From IMG/VR virus record IMGVR_UViG_3300049442_000202, positions 1-33,090 of that record: DNA of 33,090 nucleotides; one strand, 5' to 3'. Position numbers and translations under genes: made by a program. The DNA comes from a virus. Below are positions 7,558 to 16,733 of the stretch, piece by piece. Below the pieces are notes generated by a model. The model worked only from the letters and a program-made list of their open reading frames with translations, did no database searches and was not told the origin of the DNA. Numbering within the stretch: position 1 is the first letter of the stretch; each line of letters opens with the position of its first letter.

Positions 7558-8381
7558 AGTCGGTCAGGACGGTCAACGTCGGCATCATCTACGACCAGCT
7601 GATCAGGGCCCTCACGGCCGGTGTCAATGAGGTCGCCGAGGTAGCCGAGGAACAGGCGATCAAGGACGCTCCGATTCGCAAAGTCTTCCGGTATGGCCGC
7701 ACACCGCGCAGTGGTCTGCGGATCCAGGGTCGCCAGGAAACCAGAACCCTGAGCGCGTCAGAGGGAAATGCCGAGGCCAGCATTCGACGCAAGCTGGGCC
7801 TTCCGAGCGCATTCCCGACCAAGAGCGTGAACGGCATCGATACGGGCGAGCGCGTCCGTGGCAGTTCGCCTGATCTCAGGACAGCGTTGTTTCCTGGCAA
7901 CTATCGCTCTCGCGATCGGGCAAACGACTATCGCTCGATGAGCCGCCGGACAGCGGGGTTCACACAGGGCGGGATGCACCTGGTCGACATTCACCAGACA
8001 TACGTCAAGGCCGCTTCCGGGAAGCTGGAGCCCGTTTCCACGCCCGTTCCGAACGCGCGAAATGAGTCGGATCTCTCGGCTCGTGGCCTGTATGAACTCA
8101 AGCGTCGCAAGGGCGGCGCGGCCTTCAGTGGCAAGGGCGACGACAAGACCCTTGGTGGCGGTCTCCGCAAATCGATCACGCTGCTTCGCGCAGAACCGGG
8201 GGGCAGGCGTATCAAGGCGATCATCAGCGCCGGTGACGAGGAAGTCGATTACGCGAAATACGTGGAGTTCGGGACCCGTCGTTCCCGTGCTCAGCCGTTT
8301 CTGAGGCCCGCTCTCGCGACTGCGAGGGAGAACCTCATGCCGACCCTGTTGCTTCACCTGAACAACCTCGGCCGGAGGTAG
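7554..8381 (+). CDS. HK97 gp10-like tail completion protein
   Basis: 275 residues from GTG 7554, overlapping the stop of the closure gene as GTGA. The C-terminus carries the family signature DYAKYVEFGTRRSRAQPFLR, followed by a helix of Ala/Leu residues. The N-terminal helix VEEVAEVAEEQA-like region is also typical. The protein is about twice the usual family length because of a basic, low-complexity insert at about residues 45-190. In HK97-type phages this protein works with the tail terminator at the head-tail joint. Confidence 0.78.
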   Translation: MKSVRTVNVGIIYDQLIRALTAGVNEVAEVAEEQAIKDAPIRKVFRYGRTPRSGLRIQGRQETRTLSASEGNAEASIRRKLGLPSAFPTKSVNGIDTGERVRGSSPDLRTALFPGNYRSRDRANDYRSMSRRTAGFTQGGMHLVDIHQTYVKAASGKLEPVSTPVPNARNESDLSARGLYELKRRKGGAAFSGKGDDKTLGGGLRKSITLLRAEPGGRRIKAIISAGDEEVDYAKYVEFGTRRSRAQPFLRPALATARENLMPTLLLHLNNLGRR

Positions 8382-8385
8382 CCGT

Positions 8386-8841
8386 ATGCCGACTGGGACA
8401 TTCTCAGTTGGGGCATATGTCGTCGTCGGCATTACCTCAACAGCAGCGATCCGACGGTCGCTCGTTCAATACCTTCGACTCAGCGCAGCTCTGAAGGCAG
8501 CGCTGACAGGGGGCATCCATGAGGGGTTCGCCCCCACCCAAGCTAACTACCCGTTCCTGACCTATGACCTTATCTACTCGCCGATCCGTCGGCAGTGGGG
8601 AAGTCAGCAGTATCTGAGCGGGTTTGACATCCGGGTTTTCTCGGATGACAGCGTCGTTGCCAGTAACATCGACGCGCTCTTGCTCACCGTGTTGGACGAC
8701 GCTCCACTGGTTGTAGCTGGGCAATCCACCCTGCTCTGCCAACGCATTGCTGACCTCGCAGGTCCAGATGTGGATGGCGAAGGGAGAAAGGTCTATGTGG
8801 TCGGTGGCACTTATGAAGTGTGGACCGATCAGCCCGACTAA
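8386..8841 (+). CDS. Tail terminator protein
   Basis: 151 residues from ATG 8386, with GGAGG overlapping the end of the previous gene. It has an N-terminal helix (IRRSLVQYLRLSAALKAAL), a short loop ending YPFLTYDL, central strands (SGFDIRVFSDDSVVASNIDALLLTVL) and a C-terminal strand GGTYEVWTDQ. This is the alpha-beta layout of lambda gpU/HK97 gp11-like terminators, which cap the tail tube. The position directly before the major tail protein supports it. Confidence 0.68.
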   Translation: MPTGTFSVGAYVVVGITSTAAIRRSLVQYLRLSAALKAALTGGIHEGFAPTQANYPFLTYDLIYSPIRRQWGSQQYLSGFDIRVFSDDSVVASNIDALLLTVLDDAPLVVAGQSTLLCQRIADLAGPDVDGEGRKVYVVGGTYEVWTDQPD

Positions 8842-8859
8842 TCCGGAGGGTCTTTCTAA

Positions 8860-9291
8860 ATGTCGAATGCAGGCACCAAGCTTCACGGCAAGAACGGTGC
8901 CATCTATCTCTACGCGAAGAAGGGCGGGGCGGGCACCCTCAAGGTTGCCGCGAAGGCCGAATGGACCCTGAACCTCGGTCGTGACTACGTCGATGCCACC
9001 ACCTTCGGTGACACCAACAAGACGTACCTCACGGGCCTCAAGGACATCCAGGGCACCTACGCCGGTCTGCTCGACGTGTCGGGCGACGAGCTGGTGAACA
9101 CCGCCAGCTCGGATGCGATCGCGATCTACCTGTACGCGGACGACCGCACCTCGCAGGAGATCCTGATCGCCTACGGCACCGGGTTCATCGATGCGTCGAT
9201 CAACGCGTCGAACACGGACGCAATCCGCACCACCGGAAACTTCCGAGCGGCTGCTTCGTGGACCGTCTTCTCGAACGGCTCGCTGCCGTGA
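8860..9291 (+). CDS. Major tail (tube) protein
   Basis: 143 residues from ATG 8860, with CCGGAGGG about 10 bases upstream. Features of tail-tube proteins: NGAIYLY near the N-terminus, the strand AEWTLNLGRDYVDATTFGDT with the conserved D-x-T-x-F-x-D pattern, TGLKDIQGTYAGLLD, and a C-terminal strand RAAASWTVF. The length is at the short end of the family. Codon use is as GC-biased as in the capsid gene, fitting high expression. It is followed by strong hairpins. Confidence 0.85.
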   Translation: MSNAGTKLHGKNGAIYLYAKKGGAGTLKVAAKAEWTLNLGRDYVDATTFGDTNKTYLTGLKDIQGTYAGLLDVSGDELVNTASSDAIAIYLYADDRTSQEILIAYGTGFIDASINASNTDAIRTTGNFRAAASWTVFSNGSLP

Positions 9292-9294
9292 TCT

Positions 9295-9321
9295 AGGAGC
9301 CCAGGATCGAGTGCTCCTGGG
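9295..9321 (+). promoter_or_regulatory. Two mutually exclusive hairpins after the tail-tube gene
   Basis: AGGAGC (9295-9300) can pair with GCTCCT (9313-9318), and CCCAGGA (9300-9306) can pair with TCCTGGG (9315-9321). The two stems share bases and cannot form together. They begin 4 bases after the tail-tube stop. The arrangement resembles a switch but no function is shown. Confidence 0.5.
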
Positions 9322-9327
9322 GTTCAT

Positions 9328-9363
9328 TGGGATGGCGCACTGATCCCTCCTTGCGCCATCCCA
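9328..9363 (+). terminator. Perfect 12-bp hairpin without U-tract
   Basis: TGGGATGGCGCA (9328-9339) and TGCGCCATCCCA (9352-9363) form a perfect 12-bp stem with a 12-base loop. No T-run follows, so it could be a weak actinobacterial-type terminator, or an mRNA 3' stabiliser that raises tail-tube yield relative to downstream genes. Confidence 0.6.
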
Positions 9364-9394
9364 CCTACCTCGCCTCCGTCTCGGAGAAGGTTTT

Positions 9395-9730
9395 GTGGGC
9401 ATCTTTCAACGCTGGGAAGGGCGCTACGGCGACGTAGACGCACCTTCAATTGGGCTGAAGATTGGGCTGATCGAGTATTGGTCCCTGTCGCGGCGCGAAG
9501 ACACCCCCTCGGGAGTCGAGGAATGGGATCTTCGCGCCGTCTTTTCTTACGTGAACCAGTTCGCATTCGAGCGCCCTGGGATCAACCGTGTCGTGACCAT
9601 CTGGTTGGGAAACCCCCGCCACGGTGGCAAACAGTTCAGGCTCGAAGAAACCGGCGGGAGAACGGACCTCGACGGTAGGAGCCTTCTGATAGAAAGAGTG
9701 AAATTGTGCCTGCCCGAAAAACCGCGCTGA
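9395..9730 (+). CDS. Unknown protein between tail tube and chaperone genes
   Basis: 111 residues from GTG 9395, with GGAGAAGG ending 5 bases upstream. I do not recognise the family. It is a compact, mixed-charge soluble protein with many aromatic residues (FQRWEGRYG, LIEYWSLSRRED, VTIWLGNPRHGGKQFRLEE) and no membrane segment or Cys pair. Its end overlaps the start of the tail assembly chaperone by 25 bases in another frame, so the two are probably translationally coupled. A tail-assembly role is suggested only by position. Confidence 0.72.
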   Translation: MGIFQRWEGRYGDVDAPSIGLKIGLIEYWSLSRREDTPSGVEEWDLRAVFSYVNQFAFERPGINRVVTIWLGNPRHGGKQFRLEETGGRTDLDGRSLLIERVKLCLPEKPR

Positions 9731-10068
9731 ACGAAGAGTTCTACGAGGAAACCGTCACGCTTCGCGGCACCACCTACCGCTTCAGGGAGCTGACCGGTGC
9801 CCAGTACGAGGACTTCGTCAAGATCTGCGAGGGCCCGGATGGGACCTCAGACCTGGGTGCCGTGCTGAAGCTGATGATCCCAGCGTCGATGCTGGAGCCC
9901 AAGCTGACGGCGGACCAGATCATGGCCAAGCCACTGCCCATCTACAACGCCCTCGCCGGGGTCGTGAACCGGATGCACTTTCGCACCGAGCCGGTCGAAG
10001 GGGAGCCGGAGGCTACTGAGGGCGGTGAGACGAAACCGGGAAACGACTCCGAGCCGCAGACCTCCTAG
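9706..10068 (+). CDS. Tail assembly chaperone, short form (gpG-like)
   Basis: 120 residues from GTG 9706, inside the end of the preceding gene. It opens with a strand-rich segment (ETVTLRGTTYRFRELTGAQY) and continues with helices, ending in an acidic tail (EGEPEATEGGETKPGNDSEP). This is the 0-frame product of a G/GT pair of the lambda type, which coats the tape measure protein and helps tail-tube assembly. A GGGAAAC slippery site near its 3' end gives the longer form. Confidence 0.85.
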   Translation: MPARKTALNEEFYEETVTLRGTTYRFRELTGAQYEDFVKICEGPDGTSDLGAVLKLMIPASMLEPKLTADQIMAKPLPIYNALAGVVNRMHFRTEPVEGEPEATEGGETKPGNDSEPQTS

Positions 10069-10298
10069 CTCTTGAGATCTGTCGGCTCCTCCCGGCGTTC
10101 AAACCCCACGAACTGACCGCGCTGCCCAAGCATTATTGGAACGCGCTGGTTGACTACTACTACTTCGTCAACACCCCCCGTGAGAGTGAAGACGACTCCG
10201 ATGGCGCCGTCATCGACTTCGACAAGATGTCGGTCGGTCGACGGGCAACCATGAAGGAGAAATGGGGTCAGGAAGCTTTCAAGGGCGACCCGACCTGA
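9706..10298 (+). CDS. Tail assembly chaperone, -1 frameshift form (gpGT-like)
   Basis: After Asn at codon 10042-10044 the ribosome can slip back one base and read CGA at 10044 onward to TGA 10296-10298. This gives about 197 residues: 113 from the first frame and 84 from the second. The added part (ADLLALEICRLLPAFKPHEL, then HYWNALVDYYYF and an acidic stretch, ending RRATMKEKWGQEAFKGD) has the helical character of T domains, which bind the tail-tube protein. The second frame is open only from 10029 and has no start of its own, so it can be read only by frameshifting. The tape measure gene starts 9 bases later. Confidence 0.85.
10038..10044 (+). promoter_or_regulatory. Programmed -1 frameshift site G_GGA_AAC
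   Basis: The heptamer GGGAAAC sits in the zero frame as G GGA AAC, matching the X XXY YYZ rule. It lies 24 bases before the zero-frame stop codon and 9 bases after the last stop in the -1 frame. A stimulatory structure downstream was not identified by eye. Confidence 0.85.
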
Positions 10299-10307
10299 GG
10301 ACACCCG

Positions 10308-13300
10308 ATGGCGCAGGAAATCGGCGCAATCGAGATCGGCGTTGGCGTCAATGTCAGCAAGCTCACAGCTGAGCTGCAGGCTGTTCAGAAGTCCGTCGAC
10401 AACGCCAAGTTCAAAGAACGTGAGATCACCGTCCGCGTCAAGTTGCAGTCGCCAACTGACGCCGCTATTAAGCGTGTCCAGGAACGGGTTGTCGCGGCTC
10501 TGAACAAGGCGGGCAAGGGGGGTGAGGTCACGCTCACCCCCACGCTCGTCGTGTCCGACATCACGGCCGACAAGTTCATCTCGAACCTCCAGCACAAGAT
10601 CGGCGAGAAGGAAGTCGCCGTTCCGATCGTTGCCGAGATCAACGAGACCGCGATCCGGACCCAGATCCGAGAAGCCATCGGAACGGTCGACATCGGGCTC
10701 ACCTGGCACTGGGAGGGCGACGCGCCCCCAGGTGGTGCTGGTCCCGGTGGGCATGGCAGTGGGCCTGGTCCCACCGGTGGCAACAAGGGTGGCGGTGGTG
10801 GTGGTGGGACCGGTGGCGGCAGCGCTCCCCACACGGGCGGAGGCGGCGCTGGTGCGGGTTCCAAGGCTGGTGCCAAGAGCGCATTCGCGGCATCGACCAG
10901 GATCTGGACCGAGGCCGAGAAGAAGGCGTGGCGCGAGGAATATTCCTGGGACGACTACCAGTCAGCCGAGGCTGCAGGCCTCACGCCTCCGTACACGATC
11001 GATGAGTTCAAGGACATCGTCGCCAAGCGCGGCTCAAAGATCCACCAGGCCGCGAGCCAGGGCAGCTCCGCGCCGCCGCCCGTTAGGCAGACGGCGCCGC
11101 GTGGTGCGAAGGGCAGGTTCGTCAAGGCGCCGCCTGTTCAGCAGGCGCCAGCAACCGGCGCTCCGGCTGAGGCCACCGCCGCCGGATCATTCGCAGGATC
11201 TGCCAAGGTTGAGACAGCGGCCACCGGCGGTGTGTTCGGCGCGGCGCGGAAGCTGCCGCTGGCGGACTCGCAGCGGCCCACACACGCTCCGGTCACTCGG
11301 CCGACCTCGGACCCCACGATCGAGCGTGCGGCCTATCGGCTGTTGAACAGCGTGCCCGGCGGTCTGGAGGACCTGCTCAAGCTGGGCGGCGTCATCAAGA
11401 GCGGCGGCCTCAGCTTCAAGAAGCGGTCGGTCCTGGGCAAGGCGCCCCAGGAGCAGCAGGACCAGATCGTCAAGCTGTTCCAGCAGTATCAGGCGCGAGA
11501 GGGAACGGCTGAGGACACCCCTGATATCGGGCCTCGCCGCACTTCTACGGAGCCTCCGCGCAAGCTCGCGGATACGCCGCTGGGGATCTCCAAGGAAGAG
11601 CACGACCTCAACAACTTCCTCAAGGCGTTGATGTCGCACAACGTCGCCAGTCGGAAGTCCCAGCGCTATCGCGAGTCCGGATCGGTCAAGGCCTTCAAGG
11701 CTGAGGTCGCCCGCCTGGGCGGCGGCGATTCGGGCTTCCTGGAGAAGGTGCTGGGCCCGGCCACCGGGCTGAAGCCGAACATCGGGACAAACCCGCACGG
11801 CATCCCCACGTTGCTGCCGTCTGGGTATCACCAGGAACACGCAGGCGACCCGGCTTACGGGTTGTATCCGTCGCTGCGCGATGCCATGACCTATATGGAG
11901 GACGGGCAAACCGACGTCGCCCGTACCATCGCGCGCCACCACCTGGCCTCAGCCGCTACGACCGATCCGAAGCTCTTTGCCCGGCTGCTGTCGATCAAGA
12001 GGATGCGCGAGACGGACGTCAAGACCGGCGAAGACATCGCGCCGGATCCTCAAAGCGAGGCGTACGCCTCCGCGATGCAGGCGATCTTCGGCGAAGCCAA
12101 CATCGCCGAGGCGCCTCGGCGCGAGCAGCGGGAAAAGATCGAGCGCACGGAGGCCGTCCAGCAGCGCAGCACGCGGCTGGAACCTATCGAACATGCGGCC
12201 CGCGAGGCCGAGATCAAGGCCAAGGAGAGGAGCGGCGGTCGGACTGGGTCCTCGCGCGGCGATCTCACTGAGGATCTGGACAAGGAAGGCCAGCGGAGGC
12301 TCCGCGCCGAGGAGAAGCGGCTCACACACAGAGTTTCACGGCGCGAACATCTGCAGGGCCTGGTCGGGAGGATCGCCAAGAAGCAGGCGCACCCGTTCGG
12401 CGAGATCAGCATCATCCCCGCCCAGCGAGACAAGTTCGGGCAACTGCCCCCGTTTTCCAAGCGTGCCGAGGGGGGACCTCTTCCCTGGGATAAGCACCGA
12501 CAGATCGAACAACAGATCATCGACTTCGAGAAGTACCGAAAATACAACGACAGTAAGTACGGAAAAGGATTTACCGATGAGGCAATCCAGAAGCGTCGGG
12601 CCCAGCAGGAGCTGCTGAAGAGGGGACGCGCCGAAGGCGGCGAGCTGCGCCACACCGGCCTCCTGGGTCGGGCGGGCAACTCCGTCACCATGGTCGGTGA
12701 GCGTGGGCCGGAGCTGCTGGTGCAGGGACAGAACGGCGATGGTGAGGTCGTCCCGACCCACAAGATGAGTTCGTTCTGGAACCGAATGAAGCACGCCGCG
12801 GGCGGCATTGCCTTCCACGGCCCGGGTGGCCGCTATCAGGCTCAGGGCAGTGCTGCTGGGGCAGCTGTTCAGGCTGGGCTCGCGTCATCTCTGGCTGGGG
12901 CGATCCAGCGCGTCTTCGTGGTCAACTGGCCGCATGGCGGCGGCTTCGGGGCAGGCCAGGGGGCAGCCCAGGGGGCACCCGCGAGCGCAACAGCGGGCCA
13001 GGCGTTCACCGCCGCCCAGGCGGCTTCGCTGGGCCAATCGGCGCGCGCTGGTCTCAATCAGGCCGCAGCTTCGAAGAAGACCAAGCCCGAGGCGGATGTT
13101 CCGCTGACCCCGCTTCAGGCTGCGCAGCAGGCCGCCCGAACCCAGGATCTGGTCACAGCCGAACGCCTGAAGCAGAAGGGTCTCGCGGCTCAGATCCAGG
13201 CGTCCATCAAGGAAGCTCCGACCCGCGGTACGCCAACCAGCGTCGGCGAGATCTCGGCCGTCAGTCTCGGTGGCCTGCGAAACGTGATCGGTCGTCGGCG

Positions 13301-15911
13301 GCTCGCCGATGAGGCGACCCAGCGCTCGTCAGCAGCCCTGAACTTGTACTCCAAGGCCCAGGAGAAGCTGGGCATCCTGGTCGAGAAGAGCACCAAGGCT
13401 CAGGATCCCAAGAAGATCGCCGAGTTCACCCAGCGGATCACCGAGCAGCACGAGGCTGTCGACTTTCTGGAAAAGCGGTACGAGAAGCTCTCGGGTGAGG
13501 CAGCCGAACTCGGTAAGAATGTCATCAGCGGTGCCGACAAGCTGAAGATCTTCGGTGCGAACACACTCGGTGTGATCACCGGTACGGTCCTATATTCCGC
13601 CGCCCTGGGGGCTGCTCAGGCTGGTATCACCGCCATGGGCGCAGCTCTCGGCCCCGTTGTCGAGCGGCTGGGTGGGTTCCAGAACGTTTCGGCCAAGATC
13701 ACCGACAGCCTGGCTGATCAGACCCGGGCATCGGGGGGCAATACCAAGGCCACGATCGCGGCAGCCGAAGCTCAGACCGGTCTCTCTGCGGCCACGGCTG
13801 CTCAGATCTCTCCGGCATTGGAGCTGCGAGCCTCGACTGAGGCGGGTAACAAAGCACTCGCCGAGCAGATCGATCTGATCCATACGGCTCAGGCTGTTCA
13901 GAGCCAGAACAAGGGGTTGCCTGGCGGTACGGACAAGGGTCTCTTTGCCACCACTGGTGGTCAATTCGGGACCGATTTTGGTGGTGTGGCGTCCACCTCC
14001 GAGCTGATCACCAACGAATTGAACACGCTGCCCAATGCGGCGGAGCGAGCAGCTCCGCCTCCGGAACGGGCCGCCGGATCCGTCACTCTCGGAGGCAAGA
14101 GCGGAGTCACGATTCCGAACGCCGGGGCTGTTGGCCATAACCCGGCGCTCGACGACTTCAACAAGGCCCTGAATAACGGAACCGATCTTCTCGAAGCCTT
14201 CAATGCGGACGCGCAGAAGGGCGGCGAGTCCGTTCTGAAGCTGTCCGAGGTCTCTCAGGACCAGGCGAATGCGTCGGCGGCTATCGCTGCGCAGTCACCG
14301 GCGCTTCAGGGATTCGCCAAGACGCTGCGTGAGCGTTCGCTCGCTGTCACGGGTGCGGCGAAGCCAGAGGATTTCGCTCGGTTCCTGCAGTCGGTCAACC
14401 TGGGTTCCCAGACCCCCTCCGCGCAACTTCTCATCAATCAGGCGAGTTCACGGCAAATCCCGAATGCCGTTGCCGGGATCAACGCTGAAGAGCAGCAGAT
14501 CACCCTTCCGACTCAGAGCGCACAGCGGGCGCTGGACTTCCTGTCCAACCGTCCGCTGCCGTTCGGTGCTGGCATCGTGCCGGTGGGCAAGGGCGTCGAG
14601 GGTGAGCCTGCGATCGGGCCCGGTGGACCGAGTTCGATCGGCAAGTTCAAGGGTGTCGATCCGGCTGCTGCCCAGTCGTTCAACCAGTACAAGGACGTCG
14701 CCACCAGCGCCCTGAACGCGGTTATCGCGAAGGCCAAGGAGGGCGAGCAGGCACTTACCGAACTCGGCGTTCCTCCCGAGCTTGTAACCGAGATGACCAA
14801 ACTCGGGAAGGAGGCCGCCGGGATCCAGCTGGGGGTGGCTGATCGCCAGGCCAAGCTGGAGGCGTCAGAGTACAGCCACGAGCTGTTCATCCTCAATCGG
14901 AACCTGGCCGATGCTGAGGCCCTGACCGGCAAGCGTGTCGGTCGGGAGGGCGAGCTGGGTCGCCTGCAGCGCGAGAACTTCGACCTGGGCAAGAAGCAGC
15001 AGGCGCTGCAGTTCGAGTCCCAGGCGCTGTCGCTCGCGTTGAGCCAGAAGCAGATCAACTTCCAGCGGGCGCTGGCTGGCTTCCAGGCGCCGGGCGAGAC
15101 CGGCCAGGAGCGAGCCGCGAGGATTGCGGAAGCCAAGGTCGAGGCTGACTACGCCCAGAAGCAGCTGAACATCCAGAAGCAGCTGTTCGCGTTGGGCAAG
15201 ACCGGCTTCAAGGTCAGCGTGCGCCTGTTCGACGTCGAGGCTCAACGCCAGGTTCAGGATCTGAAGTTTGCGCTCGCGGACCTGGGCGCTCAGCACAAGC
15301 TCTCGCTCGACATGAAGTCAGCCGACCAGGCGTTGGCGGCCATCCGCGCTCGCGAGGGCCAGGTGGCCACCGGCATCAGCAACGCGATCGACAAGTCGAA
15401 CAAGTTCGCCTCGGCCCGGATCGCCCAGGCGGTCGACATCGCCAATCAGACCGGTGAGGCGTTCAGCACGATCCTGACGCAGACCGGCGTGACCTGGACC
15501 AAGTTCATCAAGCAGGGCACCACCGCGGCCAATGCCGTCATCAATGCCCTCACACCGCGTCCACAGGGTGAGCACAGCGCAGGCACAACGCAGTCCGGCA
15601 GCCAAAGCAGCGGTATCACCCACAACGGTGCGAACGCGCCGGGCTACTTCGGCACTGTCAGCTCCGCCACGTCGATGATCGTTGGCGAGGCTGGTACCGA
15701 GACCATCGCGGTTCTGCGCAACCCGCGCATCCACTCCCTCCAGAGCCCGACCGGCGGGGGTGGCGGGGGTGGCGCCACGATCGTGATCGACGTCCACGAC
15801 AACAACATCTCGGGCGACAAGGACGAGGAGCGCATCGTCGCTCGCATCAGTCGGGCCGTGGAGCAGTCCATGAACCGCAAGGGCGCACTGCTCAGTCTGC
15901 GGACGGTATAG
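10308..15911 (+). CDS. Tape measure protein
   Basis: 1867 residues from ATG 10308, preceded by GAGGACACCC. It is the longest gene in the window and directly follows the chaperone pair, as expected. The N-terminus (ELQAVQKSVDNAKFKER) is helical; residues about 140-190 are a Gly-rich linker; long helical and coiled-coil stretches follow. A hydrophobic segment near 1080-1120 (LGVITGTVLYSAALGAAQAG) could insert into the host membrane at DNA entry. The tail-tip motif V-G-E-x-G-x-E appears twice, near residue 800 (MVGERGPELLVQG) and near 1795 (MIVGEAGTETIAVL). At roughly 0.15 nm per residue it predicts a tail near 280 nm. No peptidase or lysozyme motif was seen. Confidence 0.95.
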   Translation: MAQEIGAIEIGVGVNVSKLTAELQAVQKSVDNAKFKEREITVRVKLQSPTDAAIKRVQERVVAALNKAGKGGEVTLTPTLVVSDITADKFISNLQHKIGEKEVAVPIVAEINETAIRTQIREAIGTVDIGLTWHWEGDAPPGGAGPGGHGSGPGPTGGNKGGGGGGGTGGGSAPHTGGGGAGAGSKAGAKSAFAASTRIWTEAEKKAWREEYSWDDYQSAEAAGLTPPYTIDEFKDIVAKRGSKIHQAASQGSSAPPPVRQTAPRGAKGRFVKAPPVQQAPATGAPAEATAAGSFAGSAKVETAATGGVFGAARKLPLADSQRPTHAPVTRPTSDPTIERAAYRLLNSVPGGLEDLLKLGGVIKSGGLSFKKRSVLGKAPQEQQDQIVKLFQQYQAREGTAEDTPDIGPRRTSTEPPRKLADTPLGISKEEHDLNNFLKALMSHNVASRKSQRYRESGSVKAFKAEVARLGGGDSGFLEKVLGPATGLKPNIGTNPHGIPTLLPSGYHQEHAGDPAYGLYPSLRDAMTYMEDGQTDVARTIARHHLASAATTDPKLFARLLSIKRMRETDVKTGEDIAPDPQSEAYASAMQAIFGEANIAEAPRREQREKIERTEAVQQRSTRLEPIEHAAREAEIKAKERSGGRTGSSRGDLTEDLDKEGQRRLRAEEKRLTHRVSRREHLQGLVGRIAKKQAHPFGEISIIPAQRDKFGQLPPFSKRAEGGPLPWDKHRQIEQQIIDFEKYRKYNDSKYGKGFTDEAIQKRRAQQELLKRGRAEGGELRHTGLLGRAGNSVTMVGERGPELLVQGQNGDGEVVPTHKMSSFWNRMKHAAGGIAFHGPGGRYQAQGSAAGAAVQAGLASSLAGAIQRVFVVNWPHGGGFGAGQGAAQGAPASATAGQAFTAAQAASLGQSARAGLNQAAASKKTKPEADVPLTPLQAAQQAARTQDLVTAERLKQKGLAAQIQASIKEAPTRGTPTSVGEISAVSLGGLRNVIGRRRLADEATQRSSAALNLYSKAQEKLGILVEKSTKAQDPKKIAEFTQRITEQHEAVDFLEKRYEKLSGEAAELGKNVISGADKLKIFGANTLGVITGTVLYSAALGAAQAGITAMGAALGPVVERLGGFQNVSAKITDSLADQTRASGGNTKATIAAAEAQTGLSAATAAQISPALELRASTEAGNKALAEQIDLIHTAQAVQSQNKGLPGGTDKGLFATTGGQFGTDFGGVASTSELITNELNTLPNAAERAAPPPERAAGSVTLGGKSGVTIPNAGAVGHNPALDDFNKALNNGTDLLEAFNADAQKGGESVLKLSEVSQDQANASAAIAAQSPALQGFAKTLRERSLAVTGAAKPEDFARFLQSVNLGSQTPSAQLLINQASSRQIPNAVAGINAEEQQITLPTQSAQRALDFLSNRPLPFGAGIVPVGKGVEGEPAIGPGGPSSIGKFKGVDPAAAQSFNQYKDVATSALNAVIAKAKEGEQALTELGVPPELVTEMTKLGKEAAGIQLGVADRQAKLEASEYSHELFILNRNLADAEALTGKRVGREGELGRLQRENFDLGKKQQALQFESQALSLALSQKQINFQRALAGFQAPGETGQERAARIAEAKVEADYAQKQLNIQKQLFALGKTGFKVSVRLFDVEAQRQVQDLKFALADLGAQHKLSLDMKSADQALAAIRAREGQVATGISNAIDKSNKFASARIAQAVDIANQTGEAFSTILTQTGVTWTKFIKQGTTAANAVINALTPRPQGEHSAGTTQSGSQSSGITHNGANAPGYFGTVSSATSMIVGEAGTETIAVLRNPRIHSLQSPTGGGGGGGATIVIDVHDNNISGDKDEERIVARISRAVEQSMNRKGALLSLRTV

Positions 15912-15919
15912 GAGAGAAC

Positions 15920-16720
15920 ATGGCCTCGGTGACCCATGCGTTCACCAATCCGAAGAGCGACGGCGGGGACGCCACGATCGTGCGCCCCTCCGATTGGAAT
16001 GCGGCCCACGTTGTCACCGGGCTGGGCAACTTCACTTCGACCATGTCTCGGTTCGAGGACGAGTGCTTCTTCGGCGCGACCGCCGATAAGCACGCAGGTC
16101 AGGTCACCCAGAACGCCTCGGGTACGAGTGCGGTTACGAGTTCCGGTGGCGGGACTTCGGTCGGCAACCATCCGGGCGTCATTCAGTTGAGTAGTGGGAC
16201 CACGACCACTGGGCGCTGCGCCCTGTTCGGCGGTGAGTTCTACATCGCTGGCGGCGTGGTCACCTTTGAGACGGTCGTCGCGCTTCAGCAACTCTCCGAC
16301 GGAACGAACACGTTCACTGCTCGCGCCGGTCTCATGGACACAGCGAACGGTGATGCGGGCGATGGCGTGTACGTTCGGTATACCCACTCCGTCAACAGCG
16401 GCAAGTGGCAGGGTGTCACTCGGGCCTCATCCGTGGAGACGGCGATCGATCTTGGAGCGACGGCGACGTCCATCTCTGGATCGAGTTACTCCGCCGCCTT
16501 CATCCGCCTCGGCTTCGTGATCAACGCGGCGGCGACCTCGGTTCAGTTCTACGTCAACGGCAGCACTGCCGGGTCTCCGGTGACGACGCACATCCCGAGC
16601 AGCGCGCCGTTCCTCTCGATCAACGCGGCGGGTATTGGGAGTAGCGCGGGGACCTCGCCGCTTCGCAACATGCTGCTGGACTACTACTCGCTTCAGTTCG
16701 ACTTCACGTCGTCCCGCTAG
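15920..16720 (+). CDS. Lectin-like minor tail protein
   Basis: 266 residues from ATG 15920, with GGAGAG 4 bases upstream. The N-terminus (HAFTNPKSDGGDATIVRPSD, followed by WNAAH) is a stretch commonly found in phage tail-fibre and receptor-binding proteins. The rest is Ser/Thr/Gly-rich beta structure: a G-V-I-Q-L-S-S-G strand, a GEFYIAGG turn, YVRYTHSVNSGKWQGVTRA, and FIRLGFVINAAATSVQFYVN. This layout suggests a concanavalin/LamG-like jelly roll that binds sugar. It lies between the tape measure gene and the first hub-like gene. Function is inferred from pattern and position. Confidence 0.7.
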   Translation: MASVTHAFTNPKSDGGDATIVRPSDWNAAHVVTGLGNFTSTMSRFEDECFFGATADKHAGQVTQNASGTSAVTSSGGGTSVGNHPGVIQLSSGTTTTGRCALFGGEFYIAGGVVTFETVVALQQLSDGTNTFTARAGLMDTANGDAGDGVYVRYTHSVNSGKWQGVTRASSVETAIDLGATATSISGSSYSAAFIRLGFVINAAATSVQFYVNGSTAGSPVTTHIPSSAPFLSINAAGIGSSAGTSPLRNMLLDYYSLQFDFTSSR

Positions 16721-16733
16721 GGGCTGATCGGCC

